12,898 nucleotides of DNA. Origin: an uncultured Chloroflexota bacterium. GTDB taxonomy: Bacteria; Chloroflexota; Dehalococcoidia; UBA2979. The stretch lies in the NCBI GenBank assembly GCA_902827055.1, contig CADEHD010000030.1:1-12898 (forward strand), written 5' to 3'. Below, in pieces: positions 12,891-12,898 of this stretch (position 1 is its first letter; every line of letters starts with the position of its first letter). A model generated the notes under the pieces. It did no database searches. It worked only from the letters and a program-made list of their open reading frames with translations, and was not told the origin of the DNA. Position numbers and translations under genes: made by a program.

Positions 12891-12898
12891 ACTCGTCT

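Noticed and set aside
1..12898. CRISPR arrays, tRNA or rRNA genes, insertion sequence ends, replication origins.
   Set aside because: No spaced repeats, no tRNA-like cloverleaf, no rRNA stretch and no terminal inverted repeats or target duplications were seen by eye. Weak structures could be missed without computation.

Overview
This 12.9 kb window is GC-rich bacterial DNA with tightly packed genes, and nearly all of it handles metals and thiol redox chemistry. Overlapping starts and stops, a 7Fe ferredoxin, CopC/CopD proteins and metal pumps without HMA domains suggest a high-GC Gram-positive-like or Chloroflexota (Thermomicrobia-like) bacterium. That placement is an inference from style and protein flavour, not from a marker gene.

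Layout. (1) Positions 1-575 are a poorly coding edge. It holds the tail of an unrecognised plus-strand gene (1-132), a possible 36-residue minus-strand ORF of much lower GC (148-258), and a hairpin at 425-453 downstream of the copper operon. (2) Positions 576-5577 (minus) form a six-gene, mostly overlapping copper operon. In transcription order it encodes a His/Cys-rich membrane protein, an unrecognised His-containing lipoprotein, a membrane-anchored CopC, a CopC-CopD-YtkA-like-cytochrome c fusion, a small two-helix membrane protein, and a lipoprotein with a C-terminal thioredoxin-like domain (CX4C). (3) Position 5758-6660 (minus) is a CDF cation exporter. Divergent to it is a plus-strand pair, an RcnR/CsoR-family repressor (6866-7144) and a P1B ATPase (7141-9075), with an operator-like inverted repeat just upstream of the repressor. 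(4) Positions 9088-12890 (minus) are a second operon, converging on the first ATPase. It encodes, in order, a 7Fe ferredoxin, a thioredoxin-reductase-like flavoprotein, a second P1B ATPase and a TlpA/CcmG-like thiol oxidoreductase.

How the parts may work together. The cop operon looks like extracytoplasmic copper capture and membrane transport, physically fused to a haem domain and paired with an outward-facing thioredoxin-like protein. The middle cluster is a repressor-controlled cytosolic efflux unit, probably for Zn, Co, Ni or Cd rather than Cu. The right operon links a reductant chain (ferredoxin, flavoprotein, outward thiol oxidoreductase) to a P-type pump, a combination I do not know as a described system.

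The most striking pattern is substitution at metal- or cofactor-ligating positions in six proteins: CXXGH instead of CXXCH in the cytochrome, DGD instead of DGH in one CopC, Gln at the usual His60 of the repressor, no CPC/SPC motif in pump 1, APC in pump 2, and Glu for His in the CDF exporter. Some of these may be ordinary subfamily features. The haem-motif change is the one most likely to matter.
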